Below are positions 8,308 to 18,564 of a stretch of DNA of 64,000 bases, piece by piece. The stretch is from Bradyrhizobium sp. CCBAU 53338. GTDB taxonomy: Bacteria > Pseudomonadota > Alphaproteobacteria > Rhizobiales > Xanthobacteraceae. The notes under the pieces are model-generated. The model made no database searches, had not been told where the DNA came from, and saw only the letters and a program-made list of their open reading frames with translations. The position numbers were made by a program, and so were the translations under genes. Numbering within the stretch: the first letter of the stretch is position 1; each line of letters begins with the position of its first letter. The DNA lies in assembly GCF_015291665.1 (NCBI RefSeq), contig NZ_CP030048.1:6386001-6450000 (forward strand), written 5' to 3'.

Positions 8308-9459
8308 ATGACCGCGACTGCCACCTCAAATGCTGCCGGCTCCGCCGCCTGGGCGGATACGCTGCTGTTGTCGTTCGCGCAGGCCGGCTACGTCAGAGCC
8401 GAGCCCGCCATCCTGCAACCGGCCGAGCCGTTCCTTGACCTGTCCGGCGAGGACATCCGCAAGAGCCTCTATCTGACGACGGATTTGTCCGGCGAGGAGC
8501 TTTGCCTGCGGCCCGACCTGACGATCCCGGTGGCGCGCGACTACCTCGCCTCCGGCCGCGCCGGCCAGCCGGCCGGGTTCAGCTATCTGGGTCCCGTGTT
8601 CCGCTACCGCAGCGGCCATGCCAGCGAATTCCTCCAGGCCGGGATCGAATCATTCGGTCGCCAGGACCGCGCCGCCGCGGATGCCGAGACCCTCGCGCTG
8701 GCGCTGGAGGCGACGAGCGCCTTCGGCGTGCGCGACGTCGAAATCCGCACCGGCGACGTGGCGCTGTTCAATGCGCTGCTCGACGCCCTCAACCTCTACC
8801 CGGTCTGGCGCCGCCGCCTGGTCAAGGACTTCAACCGCAAGATCAGCCTGGAGCAGGATCTGGAGCGGCTGGCTGCTGCAACCACTGCGACCCGGAGCGA
8901 ATATGAGGGTGTGCTGGCCGCGCTCGCAGGCTCCGACCGCAAGGCGGCCCTGGCTTTCGTGACCGATCTGATGTCGATCGCAGGGACCACCAATGTCGGC
9001 GGCCGCACCACGGCCGAGATCGCCGACCGCTTCCTCGAGCAGTCGACGCTCAAGGGCGGCGCGCTGCCGCGCGAGGCGATCACCGTCCTCAAGCGCTTCC
9101 TGTCGATATCAGGCAATCCCGATGATGCCGTCGCCGCGCTGCGCGCGCTCACCGCCGACGCAAGGCTCGATCTCGCCGGCGCGATCGACCAGTTCGAAAG
9201 CCGGGTCGGCTTCATGGCCGCGCGCGGCATCGACGTGAAGAACACGCGCTTCTCGACCGCGTTCGGGCGCGGGCTCGATTACTACACCGGCTTCGAATTC
9301 GAGCTGCATCACAAAGGCAACGGCGCCGAACCGCTGGTAGCCGGCGGCCGCTATGACGGGCTGATGACCCAGCTCGGCTCGGCTGAGCCGATCCCTGCGG
9401 TCGGTTTCTCGGTCTGGGTGGACGCGCTGACCAAGATCGGCCGCAAGGTGGGAGCTTAA
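8308..9459 (+). CDS. hisZ: ATP phosphoribosyltransferase regulatory subunit HisZ
   Basis: A catalytically inactive histidyl-tRNA-synthetase-like protein that forms an octamer with short-form HisG in the first step of histidine synthesis. Class II synthetase traces are visible: LCLRPDLTIPVARDYL (motif 2 region), GPVFRYRSGHASEFLQAGIE and the late AGGRYDGLMTQLG. The length of 383 residues is typical. I chose the ATG at 8308 (MTATATSNAAGS); the frame extends to 8224 with no coding character. hisG begins 3 bases after the stop. Confidence 0.93.
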   Translation: MTATATSNAAGSAAWADTLLLSFAQAGYVRAEPAILQPAEPFLDLSGEDIRKSLYLTTDLSGEELCLRPDLTIPVARDYLASGRAGQPAGFSYLGPVFRYRSGHASEFLQAGIESFGRQDRAAADAETLALALEATSAFGVRDVEIRTGDVALFNALLDALNLYPVWRRRLVKDFNRKISLEQDLERLAAATTATRSEYEGVLAALAGSDRKAALAFVTDLMSIAGTTNVGGRTTAEIADRFLEQSTLKGGALPREAITVLKRFLSISGNPDDAVAALRALTADARLDLAGAIDQFESRVGFMAARGIDVKNTRFSTAFGRGLDYYTGFEFELHHKGNGAEPLVAGGRYDGLMTQLGSAEPIPAVGFSVWVDALTKIGRKVGA

Positions 9460-9462
9460 GTC

Positions 9463-10440
9463 ATGAGCGCGCCATTCGTTCTGGCCGTTCCCTCCAAGGG
9501 CCGTCTTCAGGAAAACGCGGAAGGCTTCTTCGCCCGCGCCGGGCTCAAGCTGTCGAAAGCCGGCGGCGCCCGCGACTATCGCGGTACCATCGCGGGCCTC
9601 GACAATGTCGAGGTCGCCTATCTCTCGGCGAGCGAGATCGCCTCGCAGCTGTCCCGCGGTCTCGCGCATCTCGGTGTCACCGGCGAAGACCTGGTGCGCG
9701 AGAACATCGCGGACGCCGACAAGCACGTGTCCCTGATCGACGGGCTCGGCTTCGGCTATGCCGACGTCGTGGTCGCCGTGCCGCAGGCCTGGATCGACGT
9801 CCGCACCATGGCTGATCTCGACGACGTCACCACCGGCTTCCGCGAGCAGCATCACATGCGGATGCGGGTCGCGACCAAGTTCGTCAACCTCACCCGCAGC
9901 TTCTTCCAGAGCCACGGCATCACCGATTACCGCATCGTCGAGAGCGCGGGCGCGACGGAAGGCGCCCCGGCGGCCGGCAGCGCCGAGCTGATCGTCGACA
10001 TCACCACCACGGGCGCGACGCTCGCCGCCAACGGCCTGCGGGTGCTCGACGACGGCGTGATGCTGCGCAGCCAGGCCAATCTGGTGGCCTCGAAGCACGC
10101 CGACTGGTCGCCCCAGTTCCTGGAGACCGCGCGCGTCATCCTCGATCACATCGCGGCACGGGCGCGCGCCAACAAATACCGCGAGGTGCGGACCCGCTTC
10201 CGGCAATGCGATGCTGCGCTGCTCGGCGAAGCCCACAGCCGGTTCGGCGTCGAAGCCCCGTTCGGCGGGCCGACCTCCTCGGGCATGCTGACGCTGCACT
10301 GCCCACCGGGGCAGCTGTACGCGCTCGCGAGCTTCCTGCGCGAGCATGGCGCCGAGACCGTCTCGGTGGTCTCGCTCGACTACGTGTTCGACCGGGAGAA
10401 CCCGCTGTTCGCCAAGCTCGAGGCTTTCCTGCAGCGGTGA
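9463..10440 (+). CDS. hisG: ATP phosphoribosyltransferase HisG
   Basis: Condenses ATP with phosphoribosyl pyrophosphate, committing carbon to histidine. The start [19 protein letters not shown] and the PRPP-loop region ([20 protein letters not shown]) identify the family. It is 325 residues, with a long C-terminal part typical of alphaproteobacterial HisZ-dependent enzymes. Spacing of 3 bases from hisZ implies a translationally linked operon. The rest of the histidine pathway is not in the window. Confidence 0.95.
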   Translation: MSAPFVLAVPSKGRLQENAEGFFARAGLKLSKAGGARDYRGTIAGLDNVEVAYLSASEIASQLSRGLAHLGVTGEDLVRENIADADKHVSLIDGLGFGYADVVVAVPQAWIDVRTMADLDDVTTGFREQHHMRMRVATKFVNLTRSFFQSHGITDYRIVESAGATEGAPAAGSAELIVDITTTGATLAANGLRVLDDGVMLRSQANLVASKHADWSPQFLETARVILDHIAARARANKYREVRTRFRQCDAALLGEAHSRFGVEAPFGGPTSSGMLTLHCPPGQLYALASFLREHGAETVSVVSLDYVFDRENPLFAKLEAFLQR

Positions 10441-10540
10441 GCCCAAAGTTTGTCGCGCAGCTTCGTTCAGCGTAGCGACAGCAAGCGGCAGCTACCATAT
10501 GCTGTTGAATGATCTTGAACGGTCTCTGGAACCTTGATCG

Positions 10541-11602
10541 ATGATGCTGGGCTCTGACGTTTCCGGCCTGACCACCACCGCAGCGAACGCCGCTGCGAAG
10601 GGGCTGTCGATTGTGGTCCCCGTCTATAACGAGGCGGCGGGCCTCGCCATGCTGCACCAGCGCATCTGCGAACTCGCCAAGACGTTGCTGCAACGCTACC
10701 GGCTCGCCTGCGAGGTCGTCTATGTCGACGACGGCAGCGCCGACGCGACCCTGTCGGTTGCGCGCTCGCTGTCGGCGGACCCGATCGACGTGCAGGTGGT
10801 GTCGCTGTCGCGCAATTTCGGCAAGGAGGCGGCGCTGATGGCCGGCCTCGACCATGCCCGGCTCGGCGCCGTCATGTTCATGGACGGCGACGGCCAGCAT
10901 CCGCCCGCGCTGGTCGAACAGCTGGTGCGGCACTGGATCGAGGACGGCTACGACGTCGTCTATACCGCCAAGGCGCACCGCGACAACGAGCCCTTCCTGC
11001 GTCGTGTTGCCGTGCGCGGCTTCTACACGCTGATCAACTGGGGCGCGCGCCAGAAGATTCCGGAGGACGCCGGCGACTTCCGCCTGCTGTCGCCCCGCGC
11101 GGTCACGGCGCTCAGGCAGTTGCCGGAGCGCAACCGCTTCTTCAAGGGCCTCGCAAGCTGGATCGGCTTCCGGCAGATTCGCGTCGACTACGAACCCGCG
11201 CCGCGCGTCCATGGGGTGACGACCTTCAGCGCCGCGCGCCTGCTCGGTCTGTCGATAGAAGGCGTGACCTCGTTCTCGGTGGCACCGCTGCGCTTTGCCA
11301 GCCTGCTCGGCGTCATCCTCGCCGGCGTCGCCTTCCTGTTCGGCCTGTCCATCCTCTGGGAGGTCTTCACGACCGGCAAGCAGGTGCCGGGCTATCCCTC
11401 GCTCGTGGTCGGCCTGATGACGATCGGCGGCGTGCAGCTCATCATGATCGGCATCGTCGGCGAATATATCGGCAAGATCCTCTCCGAGCTGAAGGCGCGT
11501 CCGATCTACTTCGTCGCCGAGCACAGCGAGAAGCATTTTGAGGCCGACAAGGCAAAGGACGCTTCGAGCCAGGACGCATCGAACAGGACCGCGGCCGAAT
11601 GA
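10541..11602 (+). CDS. Family 2 glycosyltransferase, polyprenyl-phosphate sugar synthase type (GtrB/ArnC/FlmF-like)
   Basis: A 353-residue GT-A enzyme anchored by two C-terminal transmembrane helices (LLGVILAGVAFLFGLSILW and GLMTIGGVQLIMIGIVGEYI). Catalytic-region motifs are VVPVYNEAAGL, VVYVDDGSAD and FMDGDGQHPP. This architecture belongs to enzymes that load a sugar onto undecaprenyl phosphate (GtrB, ArnC, FlmF2). Its last 4 bases overlap the start of a YdjC-family deacetylase gene (ATGA), so the two products very likely act in sequence: loading an N-acetylated sugar, then deacetylating it. Sugar identity is not visible. It lies 100 bases after hisG, with no clear terminator between. Confidence 0.9.
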   Translation: MMLGSDVSGLTTTAANAAAKGLSIVVPVYNEAAGLAMLHQRICELAKTLLQRYRLACEVVYVDDGSADATLSVARSLSADPIDVQVVSLSRNFGKEAALMAGLDHARLGAVMFMDGDGQHPPALVEQLVRHWIEDGYDVVYTAKAHRDNEPFLRRVAVRGFYTLINWGARQKIPEDAGDFRLLSPRAVTALRQLPERNRFFKGLASWIGFRQIRVDYEPAPRVHGVTTFSAARLLGLSIEGVTSFSVAPLRFASLLGVILAGVAFLFGLSILWEVFTTGKQVPGYPSLVVGLMTIGGVQLIMIGIVGEYIGKILSELKARPIYFVAEHSEKHFEADKAKDASSQDASNRTAAE

Positions 11603-12444
11603 GCGCGGCGGCCACGCCGCGACGGATCTGGCTCTGCGCCGACGATTACGGCATCAGCCCCGGCGTCAACCGCGCCATCCGCGACCTGATCGAACGCGGC
11701 CGCCTCAACGCGACATCTGTGATGGTGGTGGGCCCCGCGATCGAGCAACGCGAGGTCGAGACACTTCAAGCCGCGGCGAAGGCGAGCCCGCGCTGCGCGA
11801 TCGGATTGCACGTGACGTTGTCGGCACCGTTCCGGCCCCTCACCATGCATTTCCGTCCGCTCGACGGCGACATGTTCATGGTCTTTCCGAAGCTGCTGCG
11901 CGCCGGATTGATGCGGCGGCTCGACAGCGAGTTCTTCCGCAACGAAGTGAGAGCGCAACTCGCCGCTTTCGCGGAAGCCTTCGGCCGCGCACCCGACTTC
12001 ATCGACGGCCATCAGCATGTGCAGTTGTTTCCGCAGGTGCGCGACGGCTTTGTCGACGCCGTCAGCGAGATCGCACCAAAGGCCTGGGTGCGCCAGGGTG
12101 GACGCGACCTACCCCTCGCGCAACGACTGGCTTCGCCCAAGGCAATGGTGCTCGATGTGCTCAGCGCACAATTCCGCCGCCAGGCGGGGCGTGCCGGCCT
12201 CGCGTTCAATCCTGCCTTTGCCGGCGCCTATGATTTCACGGGCGCGGCCGATTTCGGCGAGCTGATGCGGCAGTTCCTCGACGGCCTCCCCGATGGCGGC
12301 CTGGTGATGTGCCATCCCGGCTTCGTCGACGACATCCTCGTTGGGCTCGATCCGATGACTGACGTCCGCGAGCGCGAGCATGCCTATCTCGCCAGCGACG
12401 CATTCGCGCAGCTTCTTGCGACCAGTGACGTGACATTGGGATGA
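11599..12444 (+). CDS. YdjC/ChbG/HpnK family carbohydrate deacetylase
   Basis: A metal-dependent deacetylase of 281 residues. The family metal motifs are ADDYG at residues 14-18, GLHVTLS near 74 and DGHQHVQLFP near 135; CHPGFVDD near the C-terminus completes the site. Homologues include ChbG (chitooligosaccharides), HpnK (hopanoid side chain) and NaxD (undecaprenyl-phosphate-GalNAc). No other hopanoid gene is near, while the coupled upstream gene is an undecaprenyl-phosphate sugar synthase type, so a NaxD-like role is the better inference. It has no signal peptide, consistent with a cytoplasmic lipid-linked substrate. Confidence 0.9.
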   Translation: MSAAATPRRIWLCADDYGISPGVNRAIRDLIERGRLNATSVMVVGPAIEQREVETLQAAAKASPRCAIGLHVTLSAPFRPLTMHFRPLDGDMFMVFPKLLRAGLMRRLDSEFFRNEVRAQLAAFAEAFGRAPDFIDGHQHVQLFPQVRDGFVDAVSEIAPKAWVRQGGRDLPLAQRLASPKAMVLDVLSAQFRRQAGRAGLAFNPAFAGAYDFTGAADFGELMRQFLDGLPDGGLVMCHPGFVDDILVGLDPMTDVREREHAYLASDAFAQLLATSDVTLG

Positions 12445-12570
12445 AACCGGCGAAAAGCCGGCCCACAGGGCAGTCTGTCGCATACCGAAATTTAATCCGG
12501 CCGCCACTGTTGGGGCCACAATGGAACCCTACATCCCGCTTGCGCTTGTTTCGCGCGAGGGAGACTGACC

Positions 12571-13395
12571 ATGACGCCGCAGGAACGCCAGCTCGTCGAC
12601 GAGCTTTTCGACCGGCTTTCGAAACTGGAGAATGCACCGCGCGATCCCGACGCGATCGCCGCGATTTCGGATGGCTTGCGCAAGGCGCCCGGCGCCGTCT
12701 ACGCGCTGGTGCAGACCACGCTGTTGCAGGACGAGGCGCTCAAGCGCGCCCACAACCGCATCCAGGAGCTGGAAGCGGCCCATGCCCCCGAGCAGCCGCA
12801 GTCCGGCGGCTTCCTCGACACCATGCGCGATACGCTGTTTGGTGGGGGCCAATCGCGCGGCTCGGTTCCGAACGTGCCGCCGCCGCGCGAGCAGCGGCCG
12901 GTCTGGAACAGCGGGCAAGCGATGCAGCAGGCCCAGCCGGGTTACGGCCAGCCGCCTTATGGTCAGGCCTACGGGCAAGGCCAGGGATACGGACAAGGAT
13001 ACGGCGCCCCGCCGGTCGGCGGTGGCGGCGGCTCGTTCCTGGGCACGGCGGCGGCGGCCGCGGCCGGGGTGGTCGGCGGCTCGCTGCTGCTCTCCAGCAT
13101 CCGCGGCATGATGGGCGGCGGATCGCATCAGGCTTTTGGCGACACCACCATCATCGAGGAACGCGGTGGCGGCTCGCCCTGGAGCGGCGACCAGTCCGGC
13201 AGCTCGCTCGCCCGCGATGCAGGCCTCAACGACATCGGCTCGAACCGCGACTCCCGTCAGGGCTTCCTCGACCAAGGGTCGAACGATCGCGATAATGACG
13301 ATCAGAACTACGACGACAACGACAACGGCAATGTGGACATGGCCGACGACGGCGATTTCGGCGGCGGAGACGACGGCGGCAGCGACTACGCGTGA
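12571..13395 (+). CDS. DUF2076 domain-containing protein
   Basis: A 274-residue protein opening with the family signature MTPQERQLVDELFDRLSKLE. A predicted amphipathic helix pair follows (to about residue 70), then a Gly/Gln/Tyr-rich low-complexity stretch with repeated GYGQ units, a glycine/alanine hydrophobic segment (FLGTAAAAAAGVVGGSLLLS) and an extremely acidic Asp/Asn-rich tail. DUF2076 proteins are of unknown function and sometimes called periplasmic ligand-binding sensors without firm support. GAGGGAGA lies upstream of the ATG, and a strong terminator follows the stop. Confidence 0.9.
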   Translation: MTPQERQLVDELFDRLSKLENAPRDPDAIAAISDGLRKAPGAVYALVQTTLLQDEALKRAHNRIQELEAAHAPEQPQSGGFLDTMRDTLFGGGQSRGSVPNVPPPREQRPVWNSGQAMQQAQPGYGQPPYGQAYGQGQGYGQGYGAPPVGGGGGSFLGTAAAAAAGVVGGSLLLSSIRGMMGGGSHQAFGDTTIIEERGGGSPWSGDQSGSSLARDAGLNDIGSNRDSRQGFLDQGSNDRDNDDQNYDDNDNGNVDMADDGDFGGGDDGGSDYA

Positions 13396-13416
13396 GGCTG
13401 CCCTCAGCGCCAGACA

Positions 13417-13445
13417 AAAACGGCCGCCCGGCAGGCGGCCGTTTT
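13417..13445. terminator. Bidirectional intrinsic terminator
   Basis: AAAACGGCCGCC, loop CGGCA, GGCGGCCGTTTT is a perfect 12-pair stem with T-runs in both directions. It separates the convergent DUF2076 and L,D-transpeptidase genes and can serve both. Confidence 0.92.
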
Positions 13446-13464
13446 CATGTCGAACGTCGGAAGA

Positions 13465-14280
13465 TCACATCACCACGACCTTGGTGCCGACATTGACGCG
13501 GCCGTAGAGGTCGATGACGTCCTCGTTGCGCATGCGGATGCAACCCGAGGAGACGTTGGTGCCGATGGTCCAGGGCTCGTTGGAGCCGTGGATGCGGTAG
13601 AGCGTGGAGCCGAGATACATCGCGCGCGCGCCGAGCGGGTTTTCCGGGCCGCCCTCCATGTGCCTGGGCAGATCGGGGCGGCGCGCGATCATTTCCGCCG
13701 GCGGCGTCCAATCCGGCCATTCGCGCTTGGCCGTGATCGACTTCACGCCGGTCCAGGTGAAGCCCTCGCGCCCGACGCCGATGCCGTAACGCATCGCGCG
13801 ACCGTTGCCCTCGACGAGATAGAGAAACTTGTTGTTGGAATCGACCACGATCGTGCCGGCACTTTCCTTGCCGCTATAGTCGACAAGCTGCTTCTCGAAT
13901 TTCGGATCGAACGGACGCTGCCGCGGATCGATCGCCTCCTGCTGGTAGCTCGCGCCCTGCTGATAGCCGCCCTGCATCTGCGGATCGCCCATCGGCGGCA
14001 GGCGGCGCGGATCGTTGTAGGCGGGCTGCTGCTGATAGATCGACTGCTGCGGTGCATAGGCCGGACCGCGGCCGGGACCATCGCCGAACAGGAACTCGAT
14101 GAAGCCGCCGCCCATATTGGCGTTGGAGGCCACGCGCACCGGCGCCGGGGCTACCCGCGGCTGGTAGAGCACCGCGGGCGGATCGTTCGGCACGGTATTG
14201 TCGAAGGCGCTGGCGCTGGTAGCGCCGACAATGAAGGCGCATGCGCTGCCGAGCAGCGCGACAGACATTTTCTTGAACAT
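13465..14280 (-). CDS. L,D-transpeptidase (YkuD domain)
   Basis: A periplasmic peptidoglycan cross-linking enzyme forming 3-3 links or anchoring proteins. A signal peptide is visible (MFKKMSVALLGSACAFIVGA, cleavage near SASA). A Pro/Gln/Tyr-rich linker with repeated QQ follows, then a YkuD domain from about residue 150: VVDSNNKFLYLVEGNGRAM, YGIGVGREGF, and the catalytic region with His231 (RIHGSNEP) and Cys247 (SSGCIRM). The usual SHGC is SSGC here, a variant seen in rhizobial paralogues. I chose the ATG at 14280; the frame extends to 14415 without coding character. Length is 271 residues. Confidence 0.93.
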   Translation of the reverse strand: MFKKMSVALLGSACAFIVGATSASAFDNTVPNDPPAVLYQPRVAPAPVRVASNANMGGGFIEFLFGDGPGRGPAYAPQQSIYQQQPAYNDPRRLPPMGDPQMQGGYQQGASYQQEAIDPRQRPFDPKFEKQLVDYSGKESAGTIVVDSNNKFLYLVEGNGRAMRYGIGVGREGFTWTGVKSITAKREWPDWTPPAEMIARRPDLPRHMEGGPENPLGARAMYLGSTLYRIHGSNEPWTIGTNVSSGCIRMRNEDVIDLYGRVNVGTKVVVM

Positions 14281-14595
14281 CGACGTACTCTGTACTGTTT
14301 CGTCTTGTTGCATTCGTCGCCGGACGCGTTGGCTGATGTCCGCGTCCTCGACGTGGTCAATAAAGAGCAAACTCCGTTGCGTTTGGTAAACGGATCGGGC
14401 GTTTCGATTCACCACGTCGCGAACGGCGGGGCAATTCGGCGATCAGCGTTTATTTTCGATGAAGGGCGACGCCTCATGGTTAATCGCGCGTTTGCTTCGC
14501 CGTGGCGCGCGGCTGCACGACGGTTCCTGCCGTGAACCTCGTGTTAAATCGCTTCTGTCTACAAAGACGCGTGAATGAGGTGGGGGAGTATCCTG
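14281..14595. promoter_or_regulatory. Divergent promoter region, L,D-transpeptidase / cheZ
   Basis: A 315-base stretch between two divergently transcribed genes, so it must hold both promoters. It is visibly AT-richer (AATAAAGAGCAAACTCC, GTTTATTTTCGATGAAGG) than the flanking genes. I could not assign a specific -35/-10 pair or operator with confidence. GGGGGAG just before 14596 is the cheZ ribosome site. Confidence 0.5.
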
Positions 14596-15375
14596 ATGGC
14601 TGTTCACCGCAAGCGTTTTCGTGTCGAGGATATCGCCGGTGGCGAGTTGCCGATTCTTGACGTAGCAGAAGAGGCAGGCCCGATGCATAACGAGATCATG
14701 GCGGAGCTGCGTGCGATCCGCGCCCAGATGGCGAAGGGCAGCGTGCCCCTGACCGGCAGCGCGGCGATGGCCGCGATCGACGCCTCCACCGCCCAGGAAC
14801 TTTCCGACGCACGCACGATGCTCGATACCTATCGGGCCCAGATCGAGCAGTGCGAGAAGCTCAAGGTCGAGCTCGACCTCATCCACGACGCCATCGACCG
14901 CACCAAGCGCGAGATCGCGACCCTGCACGGCAAGAGCTTCGACGGCGGCGAGATGGCCAAGGTCAATGGCGAGCTCGGCGCGGTGGTCGGCGGCACCGAA
15001 CAGGCGACCCAGCAGATCCTCGAAGCCGCCGAGTCGATCGACCAGGCGGCCTCCGCCCTCTCCAAGGTCGACTCGGTCGACCAGCAGAAGCGCCTCGCCG
15101 ACGACATCCAGGAACGCGTCATCTCGATCTTCGAGGCGTGCAACTTCCAGGACCTGACCGGCCAGCGCATCAGCAAGGTCATGACCACGATGAAGTTCAT
15201 CGAGCAGCACATCAATTCGATGATGGACATCTGGGGCGGCGTCGACGCGATCAAGTCCCACGCACCCGCCCAGGTCGACACCCGCAGCGAGGACGACAAG
15301 CTCCTCAACGGCCCGAAGCTCGCCGGCGACGTCGGCCACGCCTCACAAGACGACATCGACGCGCTGTTCGACTAG
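14596..15375 (+). CDS. cheZ: Protein phosphatase CheZ
   Basis: Dephosphorylates CheY-P to end the motor signal. The diagnostic CNFQDLTGQRISKVM lies at residues 182-196 with the catalytic glutamine at Gln185, and the C-terminal SQDDIDALFD is the CheY-binding tail. The remainder (259 residues) is long helix with coiled-coil character (ELSDARTMLDTYRAQIEQCE). I chose the ATG at 14596 after GGGGGAG; a 7-residue N-terminal extension is possible. No other chemotaxis gene is in the window, so this copy stands alone. A strong terminator follows. Confidence 0.9.
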   Translation: MAVHRKRFRVEDIAGGELPILDVAEEAGPMHNEIMAELRAIRAQMAKGSVPLTGSAAMAAIDASTAQELSDARTMLDTYRAQIEQCEKLKVELDLIHDAIDRTKREIATLHGKSFDGGEMAKVNGELGAVVGGTEQATQQILEAAESIDQAASALSKVDSVDQQKRLADDIQERVISIFEACNFQDLTGQRISKVMTTMKFIEQHINSMMDIWGGVDAIKSHAPAQVDTRSEDDKLLNGPKLAGDVGHASQDDIDALFD

Positions 15376-15398
15376 GCGAACACGGCAAACCGAACAAC

Positions 15399-15426
15399 AA
15401 AAACGCCGGCGCAAGCCGGCGTTTTT
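15399..15426 (+). terminator. Intrinsic terminator of cheZ
   Basis: AAAAACGCCGGC, loop GCAA, GCCGGCGTTTTT is a perfect stem followed by more T residues (TTTTTTGTTTTTTG). It lies 23 bases after the cheZ stop. Confidence 0.93.
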
Positions 15427-15450
15427 TGTTTTTTGATCCTGTCTCACATT

Positions 15451-15528
15451 GTCATTCCGGGGCACGCCAAGCGTGAACCCGGAAGCTCGAGATTCCGGGT
15501 CCGGTCCTGCGGACCGCCCCGGAATGAC
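15451..15528. repeat. Cloverleaf-like intergenic repeat (GTCATTCCGGGGC family)
   Basis: Outer arms GTCATTCCGGGGC (15451-15463) and GCCCCGGAATGAC (15516-15528) pair perfectly. Inside are three hairpins: CACGC/GCGTG (15463-15475), ACCCGGAA/TTCCGGGT (15477-15500) and CGGTCC/GGACCG (15502-15516). I recognise this as a repeat type common between genes in Bradyrhizobium-like genomes; copy number here is one. It sits between cheZ and a convergent lipoprotein gene. Confidence 0.85.
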
Positions 15529-15537
15529 AGAAATCAG

Positions 15538-16059
15538 CTACGCCTTCGGTCCGCAGCGGACGTAGACCATGTTGCCGTAGCGGGTGGCGGCGTCCTTGTC
15601 GACGAAGCGGGTGATCATGACGCGGCCGTCGAAGGAGACGATCTCGCGGTCCTGCTCGCCCGGCGTCGGGCCGGAGGGGCCGATATAGTTCTTGCCGCTC
15701 GGCGAGCCCTTCAGCCGCAGTTCCTGCGGCGTGGCCTGGTCGGCCAGATGCATGATCACGCCGCCGGAGGAACCGGCGCCGATCACGTAGGGATTCTTGC
15801 ACTGCGCCCGCGCAGCCGCCTCGGTGCGGGCGCGATCGGCCGGGTTCTGGAACGAGGCAAGACCCCAGCGGCCGACGATCTCGTCGGCGCGGATCGAGGC
15901 CGGCATTTCCGGAGCGGTGCCGGGCTCGGCCTCGGGTGCCGGCTGGGACGAGGAGAAGGACGGCAGGCTCATACCGCCGCCGCAGGCGCCGAGCAGAAGC
16001 GCCAGGCAAGAGGCCGCCGCCAGATTGGCAACCGTGCGCGCGTGAGCTGAACTGATCAT
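15538..16059 (-). CDS. Putative lipoprotein
   Basis: A 173-residue protein with a lipoprotein signal: hydrophobic segment then LLLGAC, with lipidated Cys26. A Ser/Pro/Glu-rich spacer is followed by a compact domain beginning IVGRWGLASFQNPADRARTE, containing one internal cysteine (AQCKNPYV) and ending VYVRCGPKA. The WGLASFQN opening is reminiscent of small protease-inhibitor-like beta domains, but I cannot name a family. The ATG at 16059 follows GGGGGA; the frame extends to 16128 with arginine-rich shadow. Divergent from groES. Function unknown. Confidence 0.8.
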   Translation of the reverse strand: MISSAHARTVANLAAASCLALLLGACGGGMSLPSFSSSQPAPEAEPGTAPEMPASIRADEIVGRWGLASFQNPADRARTEAAARAQCKNPYVIGAGSSGGVIMHLADQATPQELRLKGSPSGKNYIGPSGPTPGEQDREIVSFDGRVMITRFVDKDAATRYGNMVYVRCGPKA

Positions 16060-16214
16060 GGCATTCCCCCGAACAAGACCACGGCCGCATCCCTTCCGCA
16101 GCCAAGCGCAAAACCGCAACCAGGGCAATGACGTCCTAAGATACGTCTCTTCCCCGAACGAGTTTCCAGTGCCACCATCCTATATCCGCCTCACCAATCG
16201 CTTAACCACCTTTG

Positions 16215-16244
16215 CTTGACAGGATCGCAGCCAAGCCATATCCC
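16215..16244 (+). promoter_or_regulatory. Candidate groESL promoter
   Basis: CTTGACA at 16215-16221 is followed after 17 bases by TATCCC (16239-16244). Read as sigma-70 this has a good -35 and a poor -10. Read as RpoH, CTTGAC and CCATAT (16236-16241) are spaced 15 bases apart, close to the alphaproteobacterial heat-shock pattern. The CIRCE operator begins about 10 bases downstream, at the expected transcription start. Confidence 0.55.
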
Positions 16245-16254
16245 CTGCGCACTA

Positions 16255-16281
16255 TTAGCACTCGGAAAGACCGATTGCTAA
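16255..16281. promoter_or_regulatory. CIRCE operator (HrcA site) of groESL
   Basis: TTAGCACTC, 9 bases, GATTGCTAA. The left half is a perfect match to the CIRCE consensus; the right half differs from GAGTGCTAA at one base. HrcA binding here represses groESL until heat stress. hrcA itself is not in the window. Confidence 0.92.
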
Positions 16282-16377
16282 GCGCACCGTTCGACCCTCG
16301 GGAAGAGGGGGAACGGGAGCGCCGCCCCCACCCACTTCCGCTGCTTTCGGAAAAGCGAGCCTCCAAAGGGAAACGTC

Positions 16378-16674
16378 ATGGCTAAGTCCAAATTTCGTCC
16401 GCTGCATGACCGTGTCGTGGTCAAACGTATCGACGCCGAGGAAAAGACCAAGGGCGGCATCATCATCCCCGACACCGCCAAGGAAAAGCCGTCCCAGGGC
16501 GAAGTCGTCGCCGTCGGCCCCGGCGGCCGCGACGAGGCTGGCAAGCTGATCCCGATCGACCTCAAGGTCGGCGACCGCGTGCTGTTCGGCAAGTGGTCGG
16601 GCACCGAGGTCAAGATCGACAACGAAGAGCTCCTCATCATGAAGGAGTCGGACATCATGGGCGTGATGGCCTAG
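16378..16674 (+). CDS. groES: Co-chaperonin GroES
   Basis: The 98-residue heptameric lid of the chaperonin. The sequence is canonical: [17 protein letters not shown], the mobile loop [18 protein letters not shown] (about residues 20-37) and the C-terminal [23 protein letters not shown] precedes the ATG. It is controlled by the CIRCE element upstream and co-transcribed with groEL 116 bases downstream. Confidence 0.98.
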   Translation: MAKSKFRPLHDRVVVKRIDAEEKTKGGIIIPDTAKEKPSQGEVVAVGPGGRDEAGKLIPIDLKVGDRVLFGKWSGTEVKIDNEELLIMKESDIMGVMA

Positions 16675-16688
16675 GGCCATCAGCCTGA

Positions 16689-18422
<1,734 letters not shown>

Positions 18423-18448
18423 GCCCATCCTCACCCGACAGTGTCATG

Positions 18449-18476
18449 AAGGCCGCCTCCGGGCGGCCTTCTTTTT
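18449..18476 (+). terminator. Intrinsic terminator of groESL
   Basis: AAGGCCGCC, loop TCCG, GGCGGCCTT followed by CTTTTTT. It lies 27 bases after the groEL stop. Confidence 0.93.
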
Positions 18477-18564
18477 TGCCGATCATGCTTATCGCTTTCC
18501 GATTCAACCGGCGGCCAAAACCCACTACGGTGGCGCCCGATTCTTTCGTTCGAGGATTTCGTCA

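Noticed and set aside
11599..12444. Assigning the deacetylase as hopanoid HpnK
   Set aside because: The fold is shared, but no other hopanoid gene is nearby and the coupled partner is an undecaprenyl-phosphate sugar synthase type, so the substrate was left open.
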